From NCBI RefSeq assembly GCF_027625475.1, contig NZ_CP115174.1, forward strand, positions 1,426,001 to 1,490,000: 64,000 nt of DNA. The letters are read 5' to 3'. Both the position numbers and the translations under genes were made by a program. The first letter of the stretch is position 1; each line of letters opens with the position of its first letter. The notes beneath the pieces were generated by a model, which worked only from the letters and a program-made list of their open reading frames with translations, had not been told where the DNA came from and did not search any database. The stretch comes from Sphingomonas abietis (lineage in GTDB: Bacteria > Pseudomonadota > Alphaproteobacteria > Sphingomonadales > Sphingomonadaceae). Shown piece after piece: positions 9,280-17,840 of the stretch.

Positions 9280-9681
9280 ATGAGCGATTCGGATTTCGAC
9301 CGGCTAGCCGGAGCGTTGGAGAAGATTGCGGCGGCTATCGAGGCGAACCCCGCTCCGATCATCGGACAAAAGATCTGTGTCACGAACGTGGCAGGCGGCG
9401 GCCCAGTGATCGGTATGAAGGTAAGCGTTACCAATGCCGGAGGCGGGAGCGGGCCGGTCTATGGCAACTATGTGAGTGTGACCAATGCCGGCGGTCGCAG
9501 TGACGACGAGATGCAAATGATAAAGGAGCTTCGCAATGCGGCCAGCGCCGTGCGCGGCGGCGGCGCGCCAAAATCGTGGGTGACGGGACTATTAAGCCGC
9601 GCTGGCGGATTTGTCGGAAAGGCACTTTCGGCGGCAACGGTCGCGGGCGCAGAGGAATTGGCAAAGCACGCCCTCACCTAA
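9280..9681 (+). CDS. Small protein with three VTNAGG repeats, function unknown
   Basis: The protein has 133 residues from ATG 9280, preceded by AGGGAGAG. It has three parts. Residues 1-28 form an acidic helix. A triplicated unit of 16-17 residues follows: IIGQKICVTNVAGGG, VIGMKVSVTNAGGGS and VYGNYVSVTNAGGRS. The C-terminal third is Gly/Ala-rich and hydrophobic (GLLSRAGGFVGKALSAATVA) and could be an amphipathic or membrane-associating helix. The repeats look like short beta turns or a small solenoid. The gene converges on a membrane protein gene and their stop codons overlap by 4 bases. I do not recognise the family. Confidence 0.7.
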   Translation: MSDSDFDRLAGALEKIAAAIEANPAPIIGQKICVTNVAGGGPVIGMKVSVTNAGGGSGPVYGNYVSVTNAGGRSDDEMQMIKELRNAASAVRGGGAPKSWVTGLLSRAGGFVGKALSAATVAGAEELAKHALT

Positions 9682-10601
9682 GTTGCTTCGCCAAAAGCTC
9701 CTGCCGGCACGATGCTTTTTCCATCCCACGACTTTACGCTGTCGCCGTCGGGCTGAAATGCGAAACGCGTGTAGGCGTCGCGGTCGTGATGATCGCGATA
9801 GCGGATGTACCCGATGAAGTAGAACGTGCCGGCTCTCGCTTTTTCGATAGGCGGGGCAAATGGTGCGGGACCGCCCCATCCGAAGCTTAGGCCCACCGGT
9901 GTATTCGGCGCGAGCGTAACGCCCAGCGGCCAAGGCATCTTATGCGCTTCATAGCGCGCCATGCTCTTTTCAGGATGCTGATCCCAAAACTCTTCCATAT
10001 TCCCGCCATTCTCCATGATGTCGACCATGGTCATGACGCTCTTCGCGAGGGCAGATCCCGTATTGCGGATCACCACCTTGCCGTTCATTTCGTAACGATC
10101 GCCGAGCCCCTCTATGTGTCGAAAGACGATTGGTCCATCCAACACGATTTCATCACAAACGACCCATGCTCGGGTGGCGTTCGCGGCGATATCTGCCGAT
10201 CGCTTCGCCTCGTCTGCTCCCGTTTTCGCGTGTTCAGCCGCCTCGCCGGCGTAGCGAGCCGCTTGCCCGGTATATAGCGCGGCAATGACGGCGGCGAGGA
10301 GGGTCATGAAACCTACGACTGAGCCGAATAGGGCGAGCCAAAAGCTCGACGCGCTCCAGCTTGCAGATTGCTCAGCGGCCAATGTGGATCGCCACTGCGC
10401 GCATAATTCTGAGCGATCGTGATCCTGAGGCCCGGCACAGGGTTTTGTCTCGATTACGGGCCCGCTCGCTGTCGCCGCCCGCGATTCGAACGTCGGCATG
10501 GTGCTAGCTCGTTCGGGCAATGCGCGGTCGATCACTATGCCCGCGCTGAACGATAACGCGATGCCGCCAGCAAGAAGAGCAATGCCGCGATGTTGCCTCA
10601 T
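9678..10601 (-). CDS. Membrane-anchored hypothetical protein
   Basis: The product has 307 residues from ATG 10601. It has an N-terminal hydrophobic segment (about residues 8-25, GIALLAGGIALSFSAGIVI) and a second membrane helix at about 86-112 (FWLALFGSVVGFMTLLAAVI). An Ala-rich coiled-coil-like stretch follows (AARYAGEAAEHAKTGADEAK), then a soluble C-terminal domain with beta-strand character (AWVVCDEIVLDGPIVF, NGKVVIRNTGSALAKS). Proteins of this layout are common as unassigned genes near prophages and integrative elements in alphaproteobacteria. The gene lies next to a tRNA-derived integration scar and overlaps the end of the repeat protein gene. No enzymatic motif is visible. Confidence 0.7.
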   Translation of the reverse strand: MRQHRGIALLAGGIALSFSAGIVIDRALPERASTMPTFESRAATASGPVIETKPCAGPQDHDRSELCAQWRSTLAAEQSASWSASSFWLALFGSVVGFMTLLAAVIAALYTGQAARYAGEAAEHAKTGADEAKRSADIAANATRAWVVCDEIVLDGPIVFRHIEGLGDRYEMNGKVVIRNTGSALAKSVMTMVDIMENGGNMEEFWDQHPEKSMARYEAHKMPWPLGVTLAPNTPVGLSFGWGGPAPFAPPIEKARAGTFYFIGYIRYRDHHDRDAYTRFAFQPDGDSVKSWDGKSIVPAGAFGEAT

Positions 10602-11078
10602 GATGGAATTGGGGACTGCTTTTCCATGAGGACAGGTTGCCGCCTCCCACGATCAGCGCAAGCCCGGCGCGCCATTGTATCGTGGAACCTATGCGGACCC
10701 TATAAGATCGAGCTAGGTTCCGGCGCTTTCGCTGCCGTCACCTAACTCACAGATTTTATTGAAGATTTTGGTGGACGCACTTGGGCTCGAACCAAGGACC
10801 CGCTGATTAAGAGGCTGAGCAACGGCCAGTAATATTATTAATTATCAATAACCTAAATGCATCCGTGTACAAGACGTTATAGCGTCAGCTGCTCTCTTAT
10901 CGCGTCCTCTATCGTACTCTTGGTCACAAATTCACCTACATCACACGGCCGGTTCAGGAGATAGGCCGCGCGGAGCTTAACGAATCAAAGATTATTCGAG
11001 GCGTGTAAATTTCGGGTCCGGTTGGCGCGCCGCGGTCAGTCATTGCGCTCGCGAATATTGGTCGGGGGAACTCGCCTC
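10602..11078. other. Intergenic region with integration scar
   Basis: This 477-base gap contains the 3' part of a tRNA-Lys gene (separate entry) and an AT-rich patch at 10830-10860 directly beside it. No integrase gene is seen on either side and no open frame is convincing. Confidence 0.5.
10769..10813 (-). other. 3' end of tRNA-Lys(CTT): probable attachment-site remnant
   Basis: On the minus strand, 10813 to 10769 reads the anticodon loop CTCTTAA, the 3' anticodon stem TCAGC, variable bases GGGTC, the T arm CTTGG/TTCGAGC/CCAAG, acceptor TGCGTCC, A and CCA. The 5' half (acceptor GGACGCA, D arm and GCTGA stem) is missing: the bases before the loop do not pair with TCAGC. A tRNA 3' end without its 5' half is the usual duplicated core left by a tyrosine-recombinase element. 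The 3' end points left, so by the normal geometry the inserted element would lie to the right of 10813. An intact tRNA-Lys(CTT) is not in the window. Confidence 0.75.
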
Positions 11079-11612
11079 TCACCTAGTCGATGATAAGGCG
11101 GCATCTATTTCGGCGATCGGATGTTTCAGCAAGTTGTAAACCTCTGCCGCGATGATGGCGGATGCAGAGATGCCGGCCACAGCGATGAGGGCGAACTGGA
11201 TCGCCGACGACAACTGCCGGCTGCGTTCTAGGCGTCGCGCGACGTTCTGGTCCGTGTCTGCACGAGATTTGCTCCTGCGTTCGGGATTGGCGGTGGTTTC
11301 GAGTTTTGCTGCCGGTCGGGCAAGCCGCGGCTCTTTGATGAGCGCGTCGATCTCGATGCGATCCTGGGCCCGGACCCCGAACAGGCGATCATTTCGCCAC
11401 ACCACCCGTCCGATCACGATCTGCGATCCGCGCCGTAGATCCACGTAGGTGCCTGGTGCCGGCGGGCTCTCGGATTCGACGAGAAGTCCCCGCGACGAGA
11501 CATTGCGGATACACACGTCCATCCATTCGGCGCCAGACCGCATCCGCGATGGGATATGCACCGGTCTTCGCGTTTCGCGCGGTCGGAATTTCGTTTGAAA
11601 GATTTCCAGCAC
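11079..11612 (-). CDS. PilZ-domain c-di-GMP receptor with C-terminal membrane helix
   Basis: The product has 177 residues. The PilZ signature is complete: RETRR (RxxxR, residues 12-16) and NVSSRG (NxSxxG, 37-42), followed by beta-barrel strands (YVDLRRGSQIVIGRVVWRN, LFGVRAQDRIEI). A charged linker at about 100-125 leads to a hydrophobic helix near 138-158 (AIQFALIAVAGISASAIIAA), so the receptor is probably tethered to the inner membrane with PilZ in the cytoplasm. It would report c-di-GMP levels. It sits just downstream of a glycosyltransferase on the same strand and in a region rich in GGDEF/EAL genes, so control of exopolysaccharide or surface behaviour is a reasonable inference. Confidence 0.85.
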   Translation of the reverse strand: MLEIFQTKFRPRETRRPVHIPSRMRSGAEWMDVCIRNVSSRGLLVESESPPAPGTYVDLRRGSQIVIGRVVWRNDRLFGVRAQDRIEIDALIKEPRLARPAAKLETTANPERRSKSRADTDQNVARRLERSRQLSSAIQFALIAVAGISASAIIAAEVYNLLKHPIAEIDAALSSTR

Positions 11613-11682
11613 GGTTCGAAACCTCTTATCGACGACACATCTAGACCGCGACGGTTCGAGTAGGCCGTCGGCGAACTGTCAT

Positions 11683-12927
11683 TCATTTCGCAGCATCAAC
11701 GCACGAACGGAAAAAGCGTACTGCCGACTGGCGGTCGGGCAGGGCGGCGAGAAGGCAAATCGTGTGCCGCCCCACATCAGCGTCAGAACTGGTAGCCGAA
11801 GCCAGCCGCGGCACCGGCGCGCGCAGCGCCGGCTCCTCGCGCACGGTCTGCGTTGCACTCGGGGATGGGACGGTGAGCCTCGCCGCCATCATGTCGGCGT
11901 AGATCGCCTCATAGGCGTTCACCATGCGCTCGGCATCGCAGCTCGTCTCGGCGCGTCTCCGGCACGATGCACGGTCTAGATGGATCGCCCGGCCGATCGC
12001 GCGGCCCAGCGCGGCACCATCGTCGGGTTCGACCAGAATGCCGCAACGCTCATTGAGGATGCTAGGGATGCCGCCAAGCCGGATGGCGACCACCGGCGTG
12101 CCGCAAGCCAGCGCCTCTGCCACCATCAGGCCATAGGGTTCGTCCCATCGCGGCGTGCAGAGCGCGGCTTGTGCGCCGCCCACGAGCGTTGCGAGGCGCG
12201 CATGGGAAAGATGGCCGACATGCGTCACGTCCGGGCCGAGGCGCGGGGCGATCGTAGCCTCATAATAATCCGGGTTCGAGATCGGGCCCGCGATCCTGAG
12301 CGGCATCCCGGCGATCCGCGCCGCGTCGATCGCGAGGTCGAGCCCCTTTTCCGGAACGATCCGGCCGTACCAGACGAGATAGGGCTCCGGGTCCGCCTCG
12401 TTACGGAATGGAAATTGGCCGAGGTCGATCCCGTTGGGAACGATGTCGTCGATCGTCGCGACGTGCGACCACATGCGCGCGGTCGCGGCGGAGACCGCGC
12501 AATAGCGCGAAGGGCCGTGTCTCAGGCGCACGGCGCTCTCCAACCAGCAGAAGGGCGGCGTGTGCAGCGTGGTCAGGATCGGCGTCGCGATCGTCTCGGC
12601 CATGCTGACCGGCAGATAATGCAGCGAATTGTTGTGGATCACGTTGAAGGGGCGCTTCCGGAGCTCGGTCATCAGCTTCAGATAGGCATGATGCTCCCGA
12701 AAGAAGGCGACGTCGTTCGCTTCGGCGATCCCGGTTTCCAGCAGCGAAGTCTCATCACAGAGCGCTTCGACACCCAGGCTCGGATCGGATCGCGTCGCTG
12801 CAAACAAAACGATCTCGTGGCCCCGGCGACGCAAGCTCTTCGCCAGCATATGCGTGTGCATTTCAAGACCACCGGCGAAAGGCTCGCTGATCGCATATTT
12901 GAGATGTGCGATGATCGCGATGCGCAT
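11683..12927 (-). CDS. Glycosyltransferase family 4
   Basis: The product has 414 residues from ATG 12927 (GGGGAAC upstream). An in-frame extension to 12987 adds an unlikely leader. It has a GT-B fold: the N-terminal half starts MRIAIIAHLKYAISEPFAGG with a GGLE-type loop and VIHNNSLHYLPVS, and the C-terminal half has YLVWYGRIVPEKGLDLAIDA and the nucleotide-sugar motif near DEPYGLMVAEALACGTPVVA, with the EX7E pattern E...E. It should transfer a sugar from an NDP-sugar to an unknown acceptor, in the cytoplasm. The last 60 residues are an Ala/Pro-rich tail. The PilZ gene follows 70 bases downstream, which hints at c-di-GMP-linked polysaccharide production. Confidence 0.85.
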   Translation of the reverse strand: MRIAIIAHLKYAISEPFAGGLEMHTHMLAKSLRRRGHEIVLFAATRSDPSLGVEALCDETSLLETGIAEANDVAFFREHHAYLKLMTELRKRPFNVIHNNSLHYLPVSMAETIATPILTTLHTPPFCWLESAVRLRHGPSRYCAVSAATARMWSHVATIDDIVPNGIDLGQFPFRNEADPEPYLVWYGRIVPEKGLDLAIDAARIAGMPLRIAGPISNPDYYEATIAPRLGPDVTHVGHLSHARLATLVGGAQAALCTPRWDEPYGLMVAEALACGTPVVAIRLGGIPSILNERCGILVEPDDGAALGRAIGRAIHLDRASCRRRAETSCDAERMVNAYEAIYADMMAARLTVPSPSATQTVREEPALRAPVPRLASATSSDADVGRHTICLLAALPDRQSAVRFFRSCVDAAK

Positions 12928-13128
12928 TCGGGTTCCCCGATAGAGAGCCCTCGGCATCCAGGCTTCTTCTTTCAACGCCCCGCACACAAATATTATCCGT
13001 TGATGTAGATTAGGTCAGCGTATTGCTCATGGGGTTAGCAGAAAAATTTTGCGTGAAAGCCGGTAAGGCTGCTTCACGCCACGAAGCTGTCGTATGAGAC
13101 CACGTCTGCAACAGGGTATCAACTGACC

Positions 13129-13722
13129 ATGTATCACGAATGCGTCGGCATAACAGCGTACGCCGATGGCGCCTTCGCTGAAGCCCTCGATCGGCATGCG
13201 CGGTCGCTCAAGTGCTATGCACGGCGTCTGGCTGGAAACGCCGCTGATGCAGAAGATCTCGTCCAGGAGACCATGCTGCGATGCTGGTCGGCCCGGCATC
13301 GCTTTCGACCAGGCAGCAACTTCGGAGCCTGGAGCCGGGTGGTCATGCGCAACAGCTTCCTGTCGAGTCGCCGCCGGGACCGCTTCCATGCCGATCTGCC
13401 CGAGGAGGCCTTCGATCGCATGCCGGGCGCCGAGGGCGGCCATCATTTCGCGCTGGATCTGCGCGACATCGATTGGGCTCTCGGCCGGTTGAGTCCCGAC
13501 CACCGTGACGCGGTGATGCTCGCGGCGAAGGGTGTGCCGATCGAAGATGCCGCGATGGAGCTTGCGATCCCGGAAGGGACATTCAAGAGCCGGATCGCCA
13601 GGGGACGGGTGCATCTCCGCGAGCTGGTTGCCGATCCCGATGCGCAACCCTACCGAGCGCCAAAGGCAAAGCTGCCGCCGGCCCGGAAGTCCCGGAGCTG
13701 GAAAGGCGTGCTGATCGGATAA
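13129..13722 (+). CDS. ECF-type RNA polymerase sigma factor
   Basis: The product has 197 residues. Region 2 is visible at about 15-80 (NAADAEDLVQETMLRCW, then NFGAWSRVVMRNSFLSSRRR). Region 4 is at about 120-170 (ALGRLSPDHRDAVMLAAKG, IPEGTFKSRIARGRVHLRE) with its helix-turn-helix. The layout and the DAEDLVQETMLRCW core are close to the EcfG/ECF15 general stress sigma factors of alphaproteobacteria, but no nepR or phyR lies nearby and no FecR-like anti-sigma is adjacent. Two stress-type genes follow on the same strand. A basic tail of about 30 residues is unusual. The EcfG-like role is inference. Confidence 0.88.
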   Translation: MYHECVGITAYADGAFAEALDRHARSLKCYARRLAGNAADAEDLVQETMLRCWSARHRFRPGSNFGAWSRVVMRNSFLSSRRRDRFHADLPEEAFDRMPGAEGGHHFALDLRDIDWALGRLSPDHRDAVMLAAKGVPIEDAAMELAIPEGTFKSRIARGRVHLRELVADPDAQPYRAPKAKLPPARKSRSWKGVLIG

Positions 13723-13816
13723 CCCTCTTCCTCAGATGGTATGCCGGACATAGCCGCCCCGTTTTTGAGACTATTCCTGTCCGGAAACGTTGGGCCGATC
13801 CAGAGAGGAAGAAATC

Positions 13817-14110
13817 ATGAAGATGTATATGACGGCGGCGGTGGCCGCGATGCTCGCAACCACGGGCGCCCATGCGGGATCGCACAATCCGGCGGTGAAA
13901 GATCCAACGGTAACCACGACGCAGCCCGCAGCCAAAGGCCACAATTCGTTCACCGAATCCCAGGCGCAGGGTCGTATTGCAAAGGCGGGCTATTCCAACG
14001 TGAGCAAACTCGCGAAGAACGAGAATGGCGTGTGGCAGGGTACGGCTATCAAGGACGGCGAAAAGGTCAACGTTGCGCTCGACTACAAGGGCAACGTCAC
14101 CACCCATTGA
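13817..14110 (+). CDS. Small secreted protein with PepSY-like domain
   Basis: The product has 97 residues from ATG 13817 (GAGAGGAAG upstream). The signal peptide MKMYMTAAVAAMLATTGAHA is followed by a disordered Thr/Pro stretch. A compact PepSY-like unit follows: SFTESQAQGRIAKAGYSNVS (helix), then KNENGVWQGTAIKDGEKV and NVALDYKGNV strands. Similar small periplasmic proteins accompany stress genes. It lies about 95 bases after the sigma factor and 24 bases before a general stress protein gene, so the three may be co-transcribed. Confidence 0.75.
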   Translation: MKMYMTAAVAAMLATTGAHAGSHNPAVKDPTVTTTQPAAKGHNSFTESQAQGRIAKAGYSNVSKLAKNENGVWQGTAIKDGEKVNVALDYKGNVTTH

Positions 14111-14134
14111 TCCTGTCGCTCACGGAGAATACTA

Positions 14135-14755
14135 ATGTCCAAGACCATTACACGCCTGTTCGACAATTATTCCGACGCAACCGGGGCCGTACGCGAGCTG
14201 GAAGCACTCGGCATCCCGCACAGCGATATCAGCATCGTCGCGAATAACGTCCACGGCGAGCATCGCGGAGTCGACCATGATGGCGTCAACGACCATGGTG
14301 ATGTTAGCCGTGGCACCTCGGCGGGCGCCGTCCTCGGTGGTGCTGGCGGCCTGCTTGCCGGGCTCGGGCTGCTCGCCATCCCTGGTCTTGGTCCGATCGT
14401 GGCGGCAGGCTGGCTCGCAGCCACAGCCGTAGGTGCGGGCATCGGTGCCGTGGGCGGTGCCGCCACCGGGAGCATAGTAGGCGCGCTTAAAAACGCCGGT
14501 CATACTGACGAGGAAGCCGACGTCTATTCCGAAGGCGTTCGTCGTGGCGGGACGCTGGTGAGCGCCAAGGTCGCAGACGAAGACATCGCCCGGGCCGAGG
14601 CAGTTCTCGATCGCAGCAACTCCGTGGATGCCGCCACCCGCGGCGCTGCCTATCGCAAGACGGGCTGGAGCCGTTTCGACGAAACGGCTCCGGCGTACAC
14701 CGCTGATGAAATCGAGCGTGAACGCTCGGGATACGGCGTGACCACTCGCTATTGA
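14135..14755 (+). CDS. General stress protein 17M-like membrane-associated protein
   Basis: The product has 206 residues. The N-terminus SKTITRLFDNYSDATGAVRE, then LEALGIPHSDISIVAN, matches the 17M/YflT-like fold. A Gly-rich double hydrophobic segment follows at about 63-118 (SAGAVLGGAGGLLAGLGLLA and ATAVGAGIGAVGGAATGSIV), typical of glycine-zipper membrane inserts. Then comes a second alpha/beta part (GHTDEEADVYSEGVRRGGTL, VSAKV, IARAEAVLDRS) and a charged tail. Such proteins are induced by general stress in many bacteria; their action is unknown. The start has a GGAG site. The gene closes a small run behind the sigma factor. Confidence 0.82.
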   Translation: MSKTITRLFDNYSDATGAVRELEALGIPHSDISIVANNVHGEHRGVDHDGVNDHGDVSRGTSAGAVLGGAGGLLAGLGLLAIPGLGPIVAAGWLAATAVGAGIGAVGGAATGSIVGALKNAGHTDEEADVYSEGVRRGGTLVSAKVADEDIARAEAVLDRSNSVDAATRGAAYRKTGWSRFDETAPAYTADEIERERSGYGVTTRY

Positions 14756-14761
14756 CGATAT

Positions 14762-14787
14762 GGGCGGTATGCACGTGCACGCCGCCC
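14762..14787. terminator. Hairpin after the stress-protein run
   Basis: GGGCGGTATGCAC followed by GTGCACGCCGCCC forms a 13-bp stem with two mismatches and almost no loop, 7 bases after the preceding stop. There is no T-run, so it may end transcription weakly or in both directions. Confidence 0.4.
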
Positions 14788-14952
14788 CTCGCGCTTCGGT
14801 TCGCCGCCGTTCGAGCTTGATAATCAGCGGCGATCACCGTTCAGGACGCCGCGGTTGTTGCGACGATAATCATTATACATGTTATAGCGACTATGGCGGT
14901 CAAATCCGCAGCTGGGTCAGCCTGCAGTTCCGTCCCCGTGAAGGCGTCTGCA

Positions 14953-17556
14953 TCAATTGCTAGCGGCATGGGCAAGGCGATAGCGGGCACTCTGGCGAAC
15001 CCGCCGCGCTGCGTTCGAGCGGCCCACCGCTTTCGGGAAAGTCTGCGAGAACCCCGCTATCATCGAGGCTCCAAGTGGCTCGCTGAACAGAAAGCCCTGG
15101 AAATGGGTGCATCCCAGACGAACGAGCTCTTCCATCTGCTCGCGCGTCTCGACACCTTCGGCGACGATTCCCATTCCAAGATCGCGCCCCAGGCCAATTA
15201 CGGCCTTGATGATCGCTTTCGAGGATTGAGATGGCGAGAGATTGGACACGAAGGATTTGTCGATCTTGACCTTGTCGAACCTGAAACGTTCGAAGTAGCT
15301 CAGTGACGAGTAGCCGACACCAAAGTCGTCCATGAGAATCTGTATTCCAAGTGCCCGTAGCCGCTCGAGTTCGATGAAGGTTCGTTCAACGTCGCGGATG
15401 ACGAGACCTTCGGTCACCTCGAGTTGCAGTCGGTCAGCGGGCAGGCCCGTCTGATCCAGAACCTCGCGGATCGTCGCAGAGAGCCGGCCGGCCTGGATTT
15501 GGAGGGGCGACAGGTTGACGGCGACGCGAATGTGGGATGGCCACCCAAGCGCATCCGTGCATGCCCGGTGAAGCAGTTGCTCGCCCAATTGGGTGATAAA
15601 GCCGCATTCCTCTGCGAGAGGAATGAACACGTCTGGCCCGATCTGCCCTCGGGTTGGATGTGCCCAGCGTGCAAGGGCCTCCACGCTGGTGATCTGGCCG
15701 TTTTCGGCAGCGAGGATGGGTTGATAGACGAGATAGATCTCGTTGGCGGACATCGCCGCGCGCAGGTCGGCTTCGAGCGCCTGTCGGTCACGTGCCTGCG
15801 CGTCCATGTCGCGGCTGAAGGTGCACACAGTGCCGCGACCCTCCGCCTTGGCGCGATACAGCGCCAGATCAACGCAATGGCGAAGCTCGCGCAACGTGGT
15901 GGCGTCATCGGGGGCCAGCGCCATTCCGACGCTACCACCGATATAAGCCGTGGCGCGGTCGGTGACGAAGGGTTGGGCGAGGCTGGCAACGACGGCCTGT
16001 GCTACAGATCCGGCCCGAAGTTCGGGGTTTTTGGTCATGAGGATGACGGCGAATTCGTCTCCTCCGACCCGTGCCACGATGTCGCTCGGCTCCACCAGGG
16101 CTCGCAGGCGATCACCGACCTGGGCAAGCACCTCGTCTCCCAGCAGATGCCCGAACTGGTCATTGACCGTCTTGAAGCGGTCGAGGTCGATGCCGAGGAG
16201 GACGATCGGCACGCCAGCTTCGATCAACCGCTCGAGCCGGTCCATGAAGTTGCCGCGGTTGAGCAGGCCGGTGACCGTGTCAAAATGCGCCAACCGCATG
16301 ACCTCGGCTTCGGCCTTGCGGACCTGCGTCATGTCTTCCGACATGCCGAGGATGTACTGCCGGCTGCGGGTAGGGCCATCCACGACGATCCTGCGGGTGC
16401 GGAGATGAACCGCGGTTCCGTCATCGCGAACGAAAATGCTTTCGAAGCTGCGTGGGGTCGCGGCGCTGAACGCTTCGGTGTCGCGACGTTCGTAGCCGTC
16501 GCCATATTCGGGGAAGAGCTCCTTGTCGGTATGGCCGACGATCTCGTCTGCCGTCAGCCCGATGAGATTCTCGCCGGCGCGGTTGACCAGAAGATATTCG
16601 CGGGTGACGGCATCCTTGACGAAGAGCATCGCAGGCAGGTTTGTGATGATCGCATCGAGGAACTCTCGTTCGTGCCTCCGTTCGCGCTCCATCTGCCGCC
16701 GTTGACTGACGTCGCGGACGATGGCGGCGAAGTCGCCGGCCGGTTTCCCGTCTCTCCACCGGGTAAGCGACAGTTCGACGGGAAACTCCTCTCCGTCTGC
16801 ACCGACCGCACCGAGCTCGACGGTGCTGCCGGCCAACGCCTCGAACACGGAGAGAACGGAGGCCCCTGATCCATCGTCGCCTGGCGGCTGCGGCACGATC
16901 TTCCTGAAGGAGCGGCCGAGCATGACGTCGGCACCATAGCCGAACATCGTTTCCGCGCCGCGCGACCAGAAGGTGACAAGACCTTCGTCATTGACGCACA
17001 GCACGGCATCGGCGGTCGTCTGCACCACCCGGGCTGCGATCTGTCCCATGCGCCGTTCCGCGTGGCTCTCCAGCAGACGTGTGGCAATCTTCGCGAGATC
17101 GATCAGAAGAGCGCGCTGGTCTTCGGTGAGACCAAAACGGGGCGAGGGGTCAAATGCGCATAGGGTTCCAGCGCAATGTCCGGATGCAAGAATCAGGGGA
17201 AAGCCTGCGTAGAAGCGGATTCCGCCTTCACATGTCACGAGCGGATTGGCGCTGAACCGTTCGTCCTTCGATGCATCAGGTACGATGAGCACCTCAGATG
17301 CAGCCGCTGCGTGAATGCAGAACGATATCTCGCGCGGAGTTTCGGCAAAGGGAATGCCGTGTCGCGCCTTGAACCATTGCCGATTATCATCGAGCAATGT
17401 GACTGCGGTACTTTCGACGTCAAGCACCATGGCCGCCAGGCGGGCGATGTCGTCAAACTCGGCGTCCGGCGGCGTGTCGAATATGCCGAGCTTCGCGAGC
17501 GCGATGCTTCGCTCGCGTTCGGCAGCGGCATCGAAAGGCGAAGCGGGATCGGACAT
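14953..17556 (-). CDS. GAF-PAS-PAS-GGDEF-EAL c-di-GMP enzyme (copy 1)
   Basis: The product has 867 residues from ATG 17556 (MSDPASPFDAAA); an open extension to 17649 is less likely. Domains run in order. A GAF-type sensor covers about 15-165 (ALAKLGIFDTPPDAEFDDIA is typical of GAF-GGDEF proteins), PAS about 175-300, and a second PAS about 305-425. GGDEF covers about 430-590 with the catalytic RVGGDEFAVIL, and EAL about 605-850 with SVEALARW, MDDFGVGYSSL and VAEGVET. Both catalytic motifs are intact, so it could make and degrade c-di-GMP, with one activity usually dominant. No membrane segment is seen. It is a close paralogue of the product at 37105-39657, similar over the whole length. Confidence 0.93.
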   Translation of the reverse strand: MSDPASPFDAAAERERSIALAKLGIFDTPPDAEFDDIARLAAMVLDVESTAVTLLDDNRQWFKARHGIPFAETPREISFCIHAAAASEVLIVPDASKDERFSANPLVTCEGGIRFYAGFPLILASGHCAGTLCAFDPSPRFGLTEDQRALLIDLAKIATRLLESHAERRMGQIAARVVQTTADAVLCVNDEGLVTFWSRGAETMFGYGADVMLGRSFRKIVPQPPGDDGSGASVLSVFEALAGSTVELGAVGADGEEFPVELSLTRWRDGKPAGDFAAIVRDVSQRRQMERERRHEREFLDAIITNLPAMLFVKDAVTREYLLVNRAGENLIGLTADEIVGHTDKELFPEYGDGYERRDTEAFSAATPRSFESIFVRDDGTAVHLRTRRIVVDGPTRSRQYILGMSEDMTQVRKAEAEVMRLAHFDTVTGLLNRGNFMDRLERLIEAGVPIVLLGIDLDRFKTVNDQFGHLLGDEVLAQVGDRLRALVEPSDIVARVGGDEFAVILMTKNPELRAGSVAQAVVASLAQPFVTDRATAYIGGSVGMALAPDDATTLRELRHCVDLALYRAKAEGRGTVCTFSRDMDAQARDRQALEADLRAAMSANEIYLVYQPILAAENGQITSVEALARWAHPTRGQIGPDVFIPLAEECGFITQLGEQLLHRACTDALGWPSHIRVAVNLSPLQIQAGRLSATIREVLDQTGLPADRLQLEVTEGLVIRDVERTFIELERLRALGIQILMDDFGVGYSSLSYFERFRFDKVKIDKSFVSNLSPSQSSKAIIKAVIGLGRDLGMGIVAEGVETREQMEELVRLGCTHFQGFLFSEPLGASMIAGFSQTFPKAVGRSNAARRVRQSARYRLAHAASN

Positions 17557-17840
17557 CGGCCAAGCGTAAGGGAGGACTATTGCGAAAGGGTTGACACTGC
17601 AGCCTCGTCGGAAGCAAGCGGATCGCTGATGAAGCGGAGACGGAAGCAAATGTCACCTGCTATCGTTACCGTCCTGCACCAATCGAGGCCAGTCCTACAA
17701 ACCTTATCTGTCGGCGGCCCGCCATCATTACATCTTCGCGCGCACGTCTGAAGCCGCCGATGCATTTGATACCATCCATGCTGGCCGTCGGGCTGAGTGT
17801 GTCAAAGAGGAGCATTCTTTCCCGCGACCGATATCGCCCA

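Noticed and set aside
15424..16869. A 481-codon plus-strand frame
   Set aside because: It is antisense to the GGDEF-EAL gene; no recognisable domains.
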